From contig JALLLT010000093.1 of NCBI GenBank assembly GCA_025266875.1, positions 1 to 54,324 on the forward strand: a DNA stretch of 54,324 nt, read 5' to 3'. Position numbers and translations under genes: made by a program. Under the pieces are notes generated by a model. The model ran no database searches and was not told the DNA's origin. It saw only the letters and a program-made list of their open reading frames with translations. The DNA comes from Fennellomyces sp. T-0311. Lineage: Eukaryota; Mucoromycota; Mucoromycetes; Mucorales; Lichtheimiaceae. How positions within the stretch are numbered: position 1 is the stretch's first letter; every line of letters begins with the position of its first letter. This document shows, one piece after another, positions 10,297 to 20,607 of the stretch.

Positions 10297-10300
10297 TATT

Positions 10301-10366
10301 GGTCTTTGGCTGAGGGCTCAACCCGAAAGCCTCATTAGATTATCCGAACAGAGGATAGATTGGCTG
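10301..10366. repeat. left terminus of DIRS-A
   Basis: About 66 bp starting GGTCTTTGGCTGAGGGCTCA. They are an inverted, roughly 90% identical copy of 10487-10553, as expected between a DIRS outer end and its internal complementary region. Confidence 0.7.
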
Positions 10367-10486
10367 TGTTACCATCTTTTCTTAATTTATTCGAAATACA
10401 AAATAAATTTCTGTGTAATATATGAACGATATCATCTTGAATGAGAAAGCGAGGTACGAAATAATAAAAGTAAGGAGGGGGTGGAG

Positions 10487-10570
10487 GCCAGTCAATCTAT
10501 CCTCAGTTTGGATAATCTAATGAGGCTTTCGGACTGAGCCCTCAGCCAAAGACCAATTATCCTTCAGAAC
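10487..10570. repeat. internal complementary region of DIRS-A
   Basis: The first part is the inverted copy of the left terminus. After the shared ATT (read AAT on this strand, 10554-10556) it continues TATCCTTCAGAACGAGG, which should be the inverted right terminus, and overlaps the end of the recombinase frame. The region 10367-10486 between it and the left end holds no gene. Confidence 0.65.
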
Positions 10571-11600
10571 GAGGATAGATTGACTGTGGTTCCAGAGCAA
10601 CTGATGTGAAGTCAGAGTTGGTTTCGGAAGACATGCGAAAAAAGTTTTGTAAAACCTCACGAGAGGACCAGGAACCATGCATTACAATATCATCTACAGG
10701 AATGCCAGCACAAGCTGCATGAGAAGCACTGATTGCGCGTAGTTTTGGTTTGCGTGCATCAGCAGCCCGAGGGACAAGGTCTTGTAATTGAGCGATATGC
10801 TTGCTGATGCATTGGGCGCCCACGTGTTGATGATGTTTGAGTTGATGCCGGACCAAATAGTTGATTGAGACACAATCCGGGTTCAGATGCGGTTGAAGAC
10901 ATGAAGTAGAAGCAATCTGAGAGACGTAGGATTGGAAGACAGAAACTGGGCACAACAAAGAATCTGGGTGGCGAGTGATGATAGGCTTATGGATGATGAG
11001 TTGTCCATTCCTCTTCTCCTTGGGTGCTACGATAGCCAATGTTAAACACTGTTGTCCATCGATGGAGGTGCAGTCCAAATCTATATGCTCGATGTCTGAA
11101 GGCCTCAGGAAGCCACAGAGGTCCAGGAGCCAGCAGAGCTTTGCCATGAGTTTCTTGATGGGCAAAAGGTCATTTCAGCCCCATTTACGTAGCTTTGTCA
11201 AGATAGGAGAAATATCCAGGTTGTCATTGTTAGGTTGGTGTAGAGTTTTGCGATTAAAACTTGAGAAAAATGCCTTGTATAGCCAAGTTGACGTAATAGG
11301 AGAATTGGCGGGGATCATGTAAAGGATGGCGCTGCAGTAGTTCTCGCATGTGGCAGCTGTTTAGTGAAAATGTTTGTAGCCATGTGAAAGATAATTGACG
11401 AGGCTACTGGCAGTAGGATCCAAGGGGTCAAATTGCTGAGAATTACAAAAATCTTGGTAATGTTCGTGGATACGGCGTTGTTGTTCAGTGTTACATGTTG
11501 TTGAGGGGGTGATGATTTCAAGTGCATCATCATCTAGATTGTCGATGCTGAGTCGTCACAATTTATACACTACGCTGCCAGGCTCCAATGGGGGTTTTGT
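10557..11600 (-). pseudogene. DIRS tyrosine recombinase
   Basis: The open part (11165 to 10557, 202 codons) contains GFLRPSDIEHIDL, carrying the first catalytic Arg of the phage-integrase fold, an RAISASHAA stretch where the His/Arg box lies, and HGSWSSREVLQNFFRM near the end, the usual site of the nucleophile. There Phe-Phe stands where DIRS recombinases normally have His-Tyr, so the catalytic Tyr seems lost. Upstream, to about 11600, the same protein can be followed through a TGA and a frameshift (KTLHQPNNDNLDISPIL). The enzyme integrates a circular DNA copy without duplicating the target. This copy is defective. Confidence 0.7.
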
Positions 11601-11782
11601 TCGAGTGCGTTTGTTACCTGTCCTGGCGCCAGATTAACTGCTGTGCGAGGAATTGGTATCGGTGAGGTCCTGATCATGTCTTGAAGGATGGGGAACCATA
11701 TCGCCGACGGCCACCAAGGTGTGGTTAGGGTAAGGTTCGCTCGATCCATCTGAGCTTTCTGGATTCCTCGTGGGAGTTAATT

Positions 11783-13477
11783 TCATGGTGGGCAAGCCCA
11801 ACCAAGCCCCATGTTTGACCAGTTGATTCCCATCGCATCCATTGCTATCGCTTGTGGATCCCAGTTCCATAAGACGAAGTGGGGAAGGTGGTTGTTCTTG
11901 TTGGAAGCAAATAAGTCCACTTGATGAGGACCCCATATTGAATCCAGCTGATGGAAGAATTGGTGGTCGATGGTCCATTTTAGTTGGTGATTCATTTGGC
12001 GAGACAGAGCGTCGACGGGATTGAACGAGGATGGTATGTCGGCGAGAGTCAAGCATGTTTGTGTCTTCAAGCAATGAGTCCAGGTTTTCTTTACTAATAG
12101 CATAAGTGTTGTGGATCTTGTCCCCCCAAAGTTGTTGATGTAAGCTATTGTCATCTGGTTGTCTCAATAAATTCATAAATGTTTGCCTGTGAGCTGAGGT
12201 TTTTGGACTGTGAGGTATATCACTTGGAGTTCTTTCCAATTGATGTGTTGTTGGCGTTCCGCTGGTGTCCACAATCCAGGCCATTGCTGCGTTGCTGTTA
12301 CTATTCCTCAAGCTGTGTTCAATGCATCCGTGTACATCTCTGCTTGGGGATGAGCTGGTAGGAAGCTGCTGCCATTCCATTGTCGAAGGTGTTGTCTCCA
12401 ACACTGTAGTTCGAGTCGTGCTGCTGGTGTGAGGGTGACTTGTGCTGACCATGGTTGCTGTTGTTATAATGCGGAATTCTTGACAGCGAGTAAATGGCAG
12501 GTTTGCAGTCGGGCAGGAAAGATGGCAGCCATGAGCGACTGTGCTTTGCCAATGAACGATGCTAGGTGGCGTATGCTGATGGATCTTACTTGGTGAAGTT
12601 GGGTTGCTTCGTGGTGAATGTTGTGGATCTTGAATGTGGAGGCTACCAAGGTCATCGTTCGGGTATTGATCTGAAATCCCAAGGGTTTGATGCATTGGGT
12701 TGGAGTCGACACCGATTTGTCGAGATTGATGAGGAAACCCAGTGACTTCAACTTTTGGTGTACTAGTGTCGTGTGATAATTGCAGAGCCATTGATTCCGT
12801 GTGACCACCAGGAGATCGTCCAGATAGAAGCTGAGTCTGATTTCTCGGCGCCTTGCCCACTTCGCAATCGGGCGGCATAGTTTGGTGAACACCATAGAGC
12901 TCAGCGAGAGTCTGAAGCATAGAACCTGGAACTGGTACACCTTGCCTTGCCAATGGAATTGCAGATATCTGCATGATTGCTGGTTGATCAGCACATTGAA
13001 AAAGGCAGAGGTGAGATCCAAGCTGCATAAGTAATCGTTTTGATTGATCATAGAATATACTGTTTTCAGTGTTTCCATTTTGAAGTGTCTTGTCAGTATA
13101 TATTGATTGAGGGGCCAAAGGTTGGGTACAGGACGAAGGGTGTCTGAATTTTCCTTCGGAATGGTGAACAATTGGGCTCGGAAACTGGGGGAAGAGGCGG
13201 CGACTTCCTCTATTGCTTTTTGATACAATAGAGTTTAAATCTCGTGCTCGATCACAGGCGCGTCTTTGGCTAAATGCATGTATTGCGGTGGAAGTGTGGA
13301 CGTAGTTGGTGGGGGCGTTGTGAATGGGATGTGGTATCCTTTATTAATCACTCGGTATACCCATTTTTCGTCTGTCAACTTGGTCCAGGCCTTGCGAAAG
13401 AGATGCAAGCGTCCACCTACGAGTGGTGTTATTGGTTTTTGTTGTGGTATGATGGCCCTTTTCCCGTATTGGGGCAC
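11783..13477 (-). pseudogene. DIRS reverse transcriptase / RNase H
   Basis: From 13477 the protein starts with the DIRS-type lead-in (PLVGGRLHLFRKAWTKLTDE), then breaks. From 13228 it gives the RT core: DYLCSLDLTSAFFNV with the first catalytic Asp and LSFYLDDLLVV as the YLDD box. RNase H follows in the same frame with stops (TDALNTA then a TGA, PAERQQHINWKELQ, NPVDALSRQ), and the tail HQVDLFASNKNNHLPHF typical of DIRS and Ty3 RNase H ends near 11800. At least one stop replaces an expected Trp (TGG to TGA). A different frame on the same strand stays open from 13118 to 11634. Confidence 0.78.
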
Positions 13478-13521
13478 TGCTGAAAACCCTTATCCTGATA
13501 TGGCTGTTTTGTGTGCTCCCT

Positions 13522-13858
13522 CTAATTAGTGTCATGTGGCGGATTGGTGTTACTTTGGGTGGGAGAGGATGAATGAGAGGAATTCACCTTTCCTTGTCTC
13601 GTATTATGATGTTTTGTTGATCGGAAAGTGGTGCCTTGCACCACTTTGATGAGGTTGACATGTTCCACCAAGATTTTGAGGTCCATAAGTGGTGTCTGTA
13701 TGGCTGGTATGAGATGCGGTGCTGTGCCCCAAATCTGGGCTACCCTAAACATGTTGTCCATCCTAATTTGGGTGATTTGTGATGCTGTATTGGACAGAAG
13801 CTCCAGCATAACATTCGCAAATTCAATAGCAGCATCTGCATTGACCTCATCGTTACGT
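13522..13858 (-). pseudogene. DIRS-A gag-like protein, 3' part
   Basis: Reading leftward from 13858, the frame starts in mid-codon at the LTR junction and gives RNDEVNADAAIEFANVMLEL and onward. It ends in a polar tail rich in Ser, Thr, Gln and Asn and a stop at 13522. It continues in frame from 22672 once the Ty3/gypsy element is removed. The 4-bp duplication ACGT (13855-13858 and 22672-22675) marks the insertion. The protein resembles the first reading frame of DIRS elements in position and composition; its biochemical role is unproven. Confidence 0.6.
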
Positions 13859-14424
13859 TGTTGTAAAAGGAAATTGTTTGTGTAAGGTAATTCTGTGTGA
13901 AACAGGGTCCACAAAGTAGGTTGAAATCTAGAGAAATAGAAAAGGTGAGTTAACCAAATACAGATATAAGCTCCTGTCTTGGGCTTTGAAAGGTATGATC
14001 AAGATAATTGAGGTCAAGTTAACTGCTTTATTTCATTTGATTCAACAAGGGTATTTATATGTTTCTGTGGATATGCTGACTGTGGATACATCAGGCTATG
14101 CCGGAGGTAAAAGGTGGGTTAGATAGGAATTACAACTAGCAAGAGATCCGAGTGTGGAAGAAGATAAACGAAAGTGCAGATGCACCATATAATAGAATAG
14201 GTCGGTAGCCTGGGAAGATCAGAGAGAGGAAGAAGATACATCAATGTGCAGATGCACCATATAATAGAATAGGTCGGTAGCTTGGGAAGATCAGAACGAG
14301 AAAAAGGAGATACATCAAGTGCAGATGCACCATATAGTTGAATGAAGGTCAATACAAAGGTCAAGTGCGTGCCAAAAAAGGGGAAGGTAGCATAAATGAA
14401 GAGGGGCCGAGAAATTTCGTTACA
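13859..14424 (-). repeat. 3' LTR of LTR-B
   Basis: 566 bp, 99.3% identical to the 5' LTR. It contains three tandem units of about 65 bp, each starting GTGCAGATGCACCATATA (14174-14340). Confidence 0.92.
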
Positions 14425-14435
14425 GCCTCCCCCGC
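14425..14435 (-). promoter_or_regulatory. polypurine tract of LTR-B
   Basis: The minus strand reads GCGGGGGAGGC immediately before the TGTAACG that opens the 3' LTR. This is the expected primer site for plus-strand DNA synthesis. Confidence 0.75.
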
Positions 14436-14608
14436 TTACAAAAATGCAGTCTCTGCATTTCAATAGATCTGACCTTGTTTGCGGCCTTGTAGTCGTAGGC
14501 GCCTTTTTTCCTGACGACGAGTGAGACTTGCATTTTCAAGTGCGACTCTATCTGTGTTGTGAGCGCTGATAAATCGTTGAACAGCCCAGTAATTGTTAAA
14601 TCCGCCCT

Positions 14609-15168
14609 TTAACATCCGACGAAGGATACGATCCTGGGTTTCCTGTGTTGGTTGTCTGTCTGTGTAGCCGCGAGACTGTGAAATAAGTCGATCAAGTCAT
14701 GCGCAAACCGGTCTCGTTCTTCTTGTGCCTTCTTTAAAATTCGTGCTTGTCGTTCTAGGTTCCTACGAAGCTCCTGGACTTCTTGTTCCTCCCAGAAATC
14801 CATGGCAAGGCTCCTTCGAACAAGATTCATATTGTCATCATTGCCGTTCATAGGGTCAAAGCAGTCTTCCATTTCCGTGCTAGAAGCTTCGGTCATTGAT
14901 CTAACTACAGAAATCCATTCTGTTTCTTGAGGCTCTGGAGTCACTTGCTCCAGTCTGCTTGGTTGTTCCATTGAGTTCGCAAGGTAATTCCTGGAAAATC
15001 CTTCGTCTTCTGCTGCCATCCTCTCTTGTGACCTGGCTCTGTGATAGCCTACATCATATGGGTTCCATGGACGCTTGTTTCCTCACTTTGGGGTTCCGAC
15101 TCTTGTAGTTCTTCATGTGCAAGAGTAAAATCTTCTTCATCGGAGATATAAATCACTTCTGGCTCCAT
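14609..15168 (-). pseudogene. accessory protein of LTR-B with SIM-like motif and coiled coil
   Basis: Between the integrase stop and the 3' LTR lies an extra frame starting at ATG 15168 (MEPEVIYISDEEDF). It shifts by one base near 15085 and runs from there to the stop at 14609; the final 136 codons from an in-frame ATG at 15019 are uninterrupted. EVIYISDEED matches the hydrophobic-then-acidic pattern of SUMO-interacting motifs. The second half has a coiled-coil segment (EVQELRRNLERQARILKKAQ). I recognise no known family. Its position is where some Ty3/gypsy elements carry an env-like or other extra gene, but no signal peptide or membrane segment is present, so an envelope is unlikely. Function is unknown, and the SUMO link is an inference from the motif. 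Confidence 0.5.
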
Positions 15169-15328
15169 TACTGTTGAGAGGGTTCTTGGTTGATTTCTTG
15201 AATGGTGGTCTGTGCGGGATCATCCATTTTTTGGGATGTTTTTATATCTTCTTCTTTTTCCTTGCTCTTTTTTTTTGTTTTGTTTCGTCGCTATGTAATG
15301 CAGCCTTCAGGATGTCTTCTGGACAATC

Positions 15329-16807
15329 TCATCTTTGTCGGGTGCGAATACGGGTTTGCGACGCGTTTCTTTTGCTAAACTTCTTTGGGGGACGTCCTTT
15401 TCGCTTTGGTACATTGGCTACCGTTTTGGGTTTGGATCCATCTTCAACGTCGAACAATTTGAGGTGATCAGGTGGTACATTCAAAGTCATGACATTTGTT
15501 GACGCATTTGCCATAACCTGGCGATATTTGGTATTAGGCAGTCGGTAAATGCGCATGAGGTTGCCATGTGTCGGCCTTGGGAAAAGCTTTCCTCGTGTAT
15601 CTTTCAACTGATAAGATCCTTTTTTGAATTTCTTGTGAACAATGAATGGACCGTTCCATTGGTCGTTGATAGAGGCCAAATGTGAGGCATCTTGAGCCGA
15701 TTGGAAAACTTCGACCATGTCTCCTATGTGGAAAGGGGGCTTCCATTCCTTCTGGCGTGATTTAATTTTTTCCTTGATCATTTTTCGTTGTCTTTCTTGG
15801 CTTTGAGCAATAAAGTCGCCAGCGACTTTTCTGATTTCTTGTAGGGCTGACACGTGATAATGCACCAATTTGTCCACTTGGCCAAATTCGTTGTCGCTGT
15901 CATCATCCAACCATTCGTCTTCGTCTTGCATCTTCCAGTCGAAGGGCGTATGAGGCTCACGTCCGTATACAAGGAAAAATGGTGACTGCCGAGTCGTTGC
16001 TTGCTGGACTAAGTTATATAAATGTATGATGGCGCTGATATAAACATGCCAGTCTGGCTTTTGATCCGCAGGTAATTTTCGCAGGGCCGATAGTATTGTT
16101 CTGTTTTGTCTTTCTACTAGACCATTGCTGGAAGGCGAGAACGGGCTTGTGACTGCATGACGAATCGAATACTGATCACAGACTGCCTCCATCAATTTGT
16201 TCACCAAGGGCTTTCTGTTATCTGTTATAATCTTGACTGGACATCCAAATTTGGTAATGATGTCCTCGTAAAGGAAGAGTGATACGTCGACACCTGTGAT
16301 GGTTCGCAAGCATCTACATATCGCAAATTTGGTGAAATAACAGATGGCAACGATGAGATACCGAAATCCATATCTCGAACTGCTGACATGTTTGATGTCT
16401 ATACCTAGCAGGGCAAAAGGCTGTTCTATGACTGGTACAGGATGCAATTGCTCTTGTCTGACTGGTCGGCCTTGCTTCTGGCAGCGGTCGCATTGGAGTA
16501 TGTAATTTCGTACATCTTTAACCATGCCATACCACCAGTATCGTCGTTTGAGTTTTTCCAACGTATTTTGCATTGCTTTGCGTCCTCCGAGTGGATGTTC
16601 GTGCGCCATGTAGATTGCTTCACCCACTTGATTTTTCTGGAGAACCAGTCTTGGTAGTGTCTTGGCTCTTCGATAAAGCTTGTCGTTGCTGACGAAAAAT
16701 TTGGTATACTGTCCTTTGAGGCGTTTTCTGATTTCCGGTGTAATATTCTTCGGGTATTCGAGTGTTTCGATATAATATTTCAGTGCTTCGTAATAGTTGT
16801 TGTCCAT
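15329..16807 (-). CDS. Ty3/gypsy integrase with AT-hook-like tail
   Basis: 492 codons, open throughout. The zinc-binding domain has His residues in AHEHPLGGRKAMQ and Cys in LQCDRCQKQ (about residues 65-110). The catalytic core shows GIDIKHV, IITDNRKPL and GLVERQNR for the D, D and E (about residues 137, 195 and 232). A C-terminal GPF/Y-like module includes QWNGPFIVHKKFKKGSYQLK. The last 25 residues hold KRKGRPPKKFSK, an AT-hook-type core (GRP flanked by basic residues). Integrases of this group often end in a chromodomain that guides insertion; here an AT-hook-like tail stands in its place, and a role in targeting is inferred. The frame is separate from the RT frame and about 200 bp downstream of its stop, with an imperfect 39-bp repeat (16858-16896 and 16966-17004) in between. 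Confidence 0.85.
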   Translation of the reverse strand: MDNNYYEALKYYIETLEYPKNITPEIRKRLKGQYTKFFVSNDKLYRRAKTLPRLVLQKNQVGEAIYMAHEHPLGGRKAMQNTLEKLKRRYWWYGMVKDVRNYILQCDRCQKQGRPVRQEQLHPVPVIEQPFALLGIDIKHVSSSRYGFRYLIVAICYFTKFAICRCLRTITGVDVSLFLYEDIITKFGCPVKIITDNRKPLVNKLMEAVCDQYSIRHAVTSPFSPSSNGLVERQNRTILSALRKLPADQKPDWHVYISAIIHLYNLVQQATTRQSPFFLVYGREPHTPFDWKMQDEDEWLDDDSDNEFGQVDKLVHYHVSALQEIRKVAGDFIAQSQERQRKMIKEKIKSRQKEWKPPFHIGDMVEVFQSAQDASHLASINDQWNGPFIVHKKFKKGSYQLKDTRGKLFPRPTHGNLMRIYRLPNTKYRQVMANASTNVMTLNVPPDHLKLFDVEDGSKPKTVANVPKRKGRPPKKFSKRNASQTRIRTRQR

Positions 16808-17004
16808 TTTTCTGATGGTATTAATTCTGGTACTGATAAGAAAAATTGTATCGCGGTTGAGTTTAATGATGTTCCGTTGTGGTCAAATTGTTGGAAGTTC
16901 AGGTGTTGTAAGGAAATTGCTACTGGTTGATGTTATTCGGTGAAGATTGATAATTCTGGACGGCAGTTGAGTTTAATGACTTCCTGTTATGGTCGATTTG
17001 TTGG

Positions 17005-18663
17005 CTATTTCTCGATGAATCCGGGTAGCCTGGAAAGGTAATCGACATTCATATGTCTCTTGCCACTTCGATGAACAATTTCGAAATCGAATTGCGTGAG
17101 ATACATAACCCATCGGGCTTGTGCTCCGAATAGATGGTCCGAGGAGGTAATGATTCCCTTGATTCCTGTATTGTCGACTTGAATGATAAACTTGCGTCCA
17201 AATAAAAGAGGTCGTAGTTTCTTGCAAGCCCAGTAAACACATAGTAGTTCCAATTTTACGGCTGAGTAACGGGTTTCGGTGGCTACCGTGGCTCTCGATA
17301 GATACTCAATAACTCGTTCAAGTCCATTTTCGTCCTTTTGGCAGAGGATGCTACCCAGTCCTTTAATACTTGCGTCGCATTGGACTATAAAAGGTTGGTC
17401 GCTGTCGAAATCCGGTAGGGCTAGGATAGGGGGGCTAACAAGGGCTTCTTTTAGCTTGTTGAATGCTTCAGTTGCTACAGAAGTCCAAGCCTTGGCATTG
17501 TCCTTGGTTAAATCATGTAAAGGTCGTGCAATAGTAGCAAAGCTGGGTACGAAACGTCGATAATAAGAGGCTAATCCGAGGAAAGCCTTGATTTCGGTCG
17601 TGGTTCTTGGGATAGGGATTTCTTGTATCTTTTTTATCTTGCTGCTGTCCGGTTGGATACCTTCATCGTTGAATACATGGCCGAGAAATGAGATCGTCTT
17701 TTTGAAAAAGTGTGTCTTGCTCGGTGAAATCGTGAGTCCACCAATTCGTAGGCATTGACACATGCGTCGGATTGCTTGTAAATGCTGTTGCGCTGTTCGT
17801 GATGTTAGGTAGATGTCGTCGCAGAATACAAAACATGATCCGGCATCGATCAAAGGTAAGAATACGAGATTGCAGAGACGTTGCATTACTGCACTTGAGT
17901 TGGTGCAGCCCATGACCATTCGCGTATATTCATACAAAGCGCCGTTGTGTGGGGATATAAAAGCCGTTTTTTCAATGCTGGATTCTTCAATCGGGACTTG
18001 ATGGTAAGCCAGAACTACATCGGCTGTCGATCGGTATTTAGCTCCTCCAAGGCGGCTAAATATACTCTCGCAAGTCGGTAAGGGGTATGCGTCGCGCTTG
18101 CCAAGTTTGTTGACTCGCCTAAAATCGTTGACATACCTCCAGGCTCCACTTTTCTTCTTGACTAGCAATATAGGACTAGCCCATGGTGATGTGGATGGAC
18201 GGATAATTCCAAGGCTAAGCAGCTTGTCAATTTCTTCCTTGAAAGCTTGGGATTCAACTTGGGAAACTTGATACGGACGAGTTCGAACTGGTACGGCATC
18301 TCCAGTGTCGATTTTGAAAGTAATCAATGAGGTAGGGCCGATACTGGTACCATTCCAATTGAAGACATCTTGATAGTCGCGGATAATTTCGTAAAATTCC
18401 TTGATAATGTCAGGGTCTTCAATTTCAGGCTTTGAAATCATCTGTTTCCGTTCTTCTGATAATGGGATGGGGTCAATCTTGATCTGGGTTTTGCTTGTTG
18501 ATAACTTTTCCATAGCTTCGTCCTCGGGCAAGTATGTACCGATAAGCATTGGGGGCGAAAGCATCAATTTGGTGTCAAGTCCATTGCTGATTGTTATGCG
18601 GAATGTCGTTTGTCCTGGTTCAATATAGGTTCCGTGAAAACCATGATGAATTTCGTCCTTCAA
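17005..18663 (-). CDS. Ty3/gypsy reverse transcriptase / RNase H
   Basis: 552 codons without a stop. RT motifs run in order: LGIIRPSTSPWASPILLVKK, WRYVNDFRRVNKLGKRDAYP, and SCFVFCDDIYLTSRTAQ as the catalytic box (FCDD instead of the common YxDD) near residue 281. Then come FLGHVFNDEGIQPDSSKI and the connection to RNase H with IVQCDASIKGLGSILCQ (about residue 428), ELLCVYWACKKL and IIQVDNTGIKG. The tail MNVDYLSRLPGFIEK is standard for Ty3 RNase H. The upstream joint near 18665 is out of frame with the protease-linker frame. The enzyme copies element RNA into DNA in virus-like particles. The ORF looks usable by itself, but the missing frame link makes normal expression doubtful. Confidence 0.88.
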   Translation of the reverse strand: MKDEIHHGFHGTYIEPGQTTFRITISNGLDTKLMLSPPMLIGTYLPEDEAMEKLSTSKTQIKIDPIPLSEERKQMISKPEIEDPDIIKEFYEIIRDYQDVFNWNGTSIGPTSLITFKIDTGDAVPVRTRPYQVSQVESQAFKEEIDKLLSLGIIRPSTSPWASPILLVKKKSGAWRYVNDFRRVNKLGKRDAYPLPTCESIFSRLGGAKYRSTADVVLAYHQVPIEESSIEKTAFISPHNGALYEYTRMVMGCTNSSAVMQRLCNLVFLPLIDAGSCFVFCDDIYLTSRTAQQHLQAIRRMCQCLRIGGLTISPSKTHFFKKTISFLGHVFNDEGIQPDSSKIKKIQEIPIPRTTTEIKAFLGLASYYRRFVPSFATIARPLHDLTKDNAKAWTSVATEAFNKLKEALVSPPILALPDFDSDQPFIVQCDASIKGLGSILCQKDENGLERVIEYLSRATVATETRYSAVKLELLCVYWACKKLRPLLFGRKFIIQVDNTGIKGIITSSDHLFGAQARWVMYLTQFDFEIVHRSGKRHMNVDYLSRLPGFIEK

Positions 18664-20205
18664 ATTTCCGTATCTGGTACAAATTGTAATCGTTTCGTCG
18701 GGGGCACCACCAAACGGCCTGTTACAGATGTACTATCATTTGACGAGATAGCAACTACTTCCATAACTCGAACCTTGTAGTGATTTGTAGTGTGATCCTT
18801 TTGCAGGGGTGGTCCATCTCCAATATCCACTGAGGCGTGCATGAACATGAATTCCTGATCCTTGTTTTTCCTTTTTTTTGGAAAAAGGGGGGATTGATAT
18901 CGTAGGCATGGCATTCAAGGTAGTTCTTCGTCAACAAGTAATCGAGTGTATACGCGCCCAAAATTGTGCCTTTGTTGATGATTTTCTTGTCCGGTCTGTG
19001 GTTGAAAATGTTGATGGTAAACTTGGAATCACCGTAATAAATATCTGTTCCGTTGATATATTGCATTTGGTGCAGGGACAGGTAGAGAGCTGGTTCAAAA
19101 ATGAGGAAATCGTACGCTTGCTCTGGTAGAACACCGTGGATGCTGAAGGTCCCGGCATTCTCTGGAATAGAAATCTCGTGAACAGTGGTTATGAGATATA
19201 CTAAGGTTCCGTCAACCTCACAATCCTTTTCGATCTTTATGAGTTCGCGTTTGGGGATTTCGTCCTTGACAAGGTGGAAAAATTCGACTTCTTTGGTGCT
19301 TCGATCGAGTTCTTCATCTGAGTTGGTTCTTGATTTGCTGGAATCACTGTCATCCTGAGATAAGGTGTCGTCGTCTGAGGTGTCCTCATCCGTTGAATCT
19401 TCCGTGGATTCATCGCTAATTTCCTCGGAAGAAGCTTCACAAAGTTTGTACCAATTTGGAGGTAGAGGAGGCGGCATTACATGTTTGGCAGAATCCTGAA
19501 TGAAAGTGAGAGGTGCCGTAGCAATCTTGGGACCTTGATGAACTTCCAATAGTCCGGCTTGAAGTTGATAGAAACATCCCCTTTGCTGAGGCCAATTCGT
19601 TCCCAAAATCAGAGGTACGGGACATGTTGCTATGACTTCGACGTTTGTGGTGACTGATACCTCTCCGTTTACTTGAATCTTTAAGTCATGTACAGTGCCT
19701 AGTGCAGCTTGCTTGCTTCGTTTCCAAGTGTAAAGACTATGTTCGAGGGTTCATTGATTCGTAACTTGAGTTGGTCGCAAAGTTCTTTTGACATGCACGA
19801 TCGTGCGGCTCCTGAATCGATCAAAACATGGATAAGCTTTCCTTGTACAAATAGAGGGGCGTAAGCTGTGGTTGAATCAATTTCTTTGCTGGTATCCAAC
19901 ACGTTGAGCTGTTGACGTTTCTTTCGAATTGATGTTGCCGAATGAAGTTCTCTTCGTAGTGCAGGTGAAATTTCAATAAGATCCTTGAAGCTGATGTTGG
20001 CAGTACGAAGCATGGCATCCTGGATGATATTGTATTCAATGGCAGGTTTTTGGCGTTTTCTTCGAGCTGTTTTCGCTTTTTCCTTTCCCTTGGTTTTTGT
20101 TGCACTGGCATCGATCATCTCTATGTCCGAGGAATAAGATGATGCGGCCACGTGGTCTGCTTCAGGTTGAAGAGTTTGGTTGTTGGACTCAGGCTGGAGC
20201 GTCAT
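18660..20205 (-). pseudogene. Ty3/gypsy protease and linker to RT
   Basis: The frame from 20205 carries a basic region (KGKEKAKTARRKRQKP) and the retroviral-type aspartic protease active site VLIDSGAARSCMSKEL (Asp-Ser-Gly). A shift near 19708, within an AAGCAAGCAAG slippage-prone run, moves the protease end (PLILGTNWPQQRGCF) to another frame, open from 19606 to 18755. That frame contains a very acidic stretch (STEDSTDEDTSDDDTLSQDD). A further shift is needed to reach the RT frame. The protease would mature the polyprotein; as written it cannot be made whole. Confidence 0.72.
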
Positions 20206-20607
20206 GGGAGATTCACGTGTTGTTGTGACCGGTGCTGATACGGAAGGAATTTCTTTGTGTATTGGCTCGTCAAAGTGTATTTTCTTGTTCTTTTTGCTGT
20301 TTTTCTGGCTTCTTTATCGATTTTGCTGTACGGAACTGTTCGGGATCTCAACTGCTTGTCGAAACGATGAGGGCTATGTTGCTGAGCTGCAAATAACTCG
20401 TAGTTTGGTTGAGACGCGATATCTATTTCGTTAGTATCATCAAATCGATCATTGTGAAAACCTGAATACTGGTCAAAGTTGGATTCTTCATTGATAAGGT
20501 ATGTGTTTAAGCTAGCGGGATTTTTTGGTGATGGGCGTATCGACTGACCGCTAAAATCGTTTTCAGTCGGCCCTACTAGTTTTTTGCTGGCTCGGTAGGG
20601 TCAGTGG

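Larger units (their letters stand above)
5378..10297 (-). mobile_element. decayed Tc1-like transposon, interrupted by a Ty3/gypsy element
   Basis: A Tc1-type transposase reads leftward from 10296 to 9283, stops at the LTR element and resumes at 5436, ending in the family-typical GSIPKRCKAMIKARGQHTKY and a stop at 5378. The two pieces join in frame across the LTR element, so the Ty3/gypsy element landed in its last exon. The terminal inverted repeats are not identified. The right one was probably separated by the DIRS-A insertion that starts 2-5 bp upstream of the start codon. Confidence 0.75.

Noticed and set aside
14119..14463. Repetitive small frame (CICTLMYLLP-type repeats)
   Set aside because: It is produced by the tandem units of the LTR and has no coding signature; the same happens at 22432-22600.
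14609..15168. Envelope gene after the LTR-B integrase
   Set aside because: No signal peptide, membrane segment or cleavage site; acidic and coiled-coil instead.
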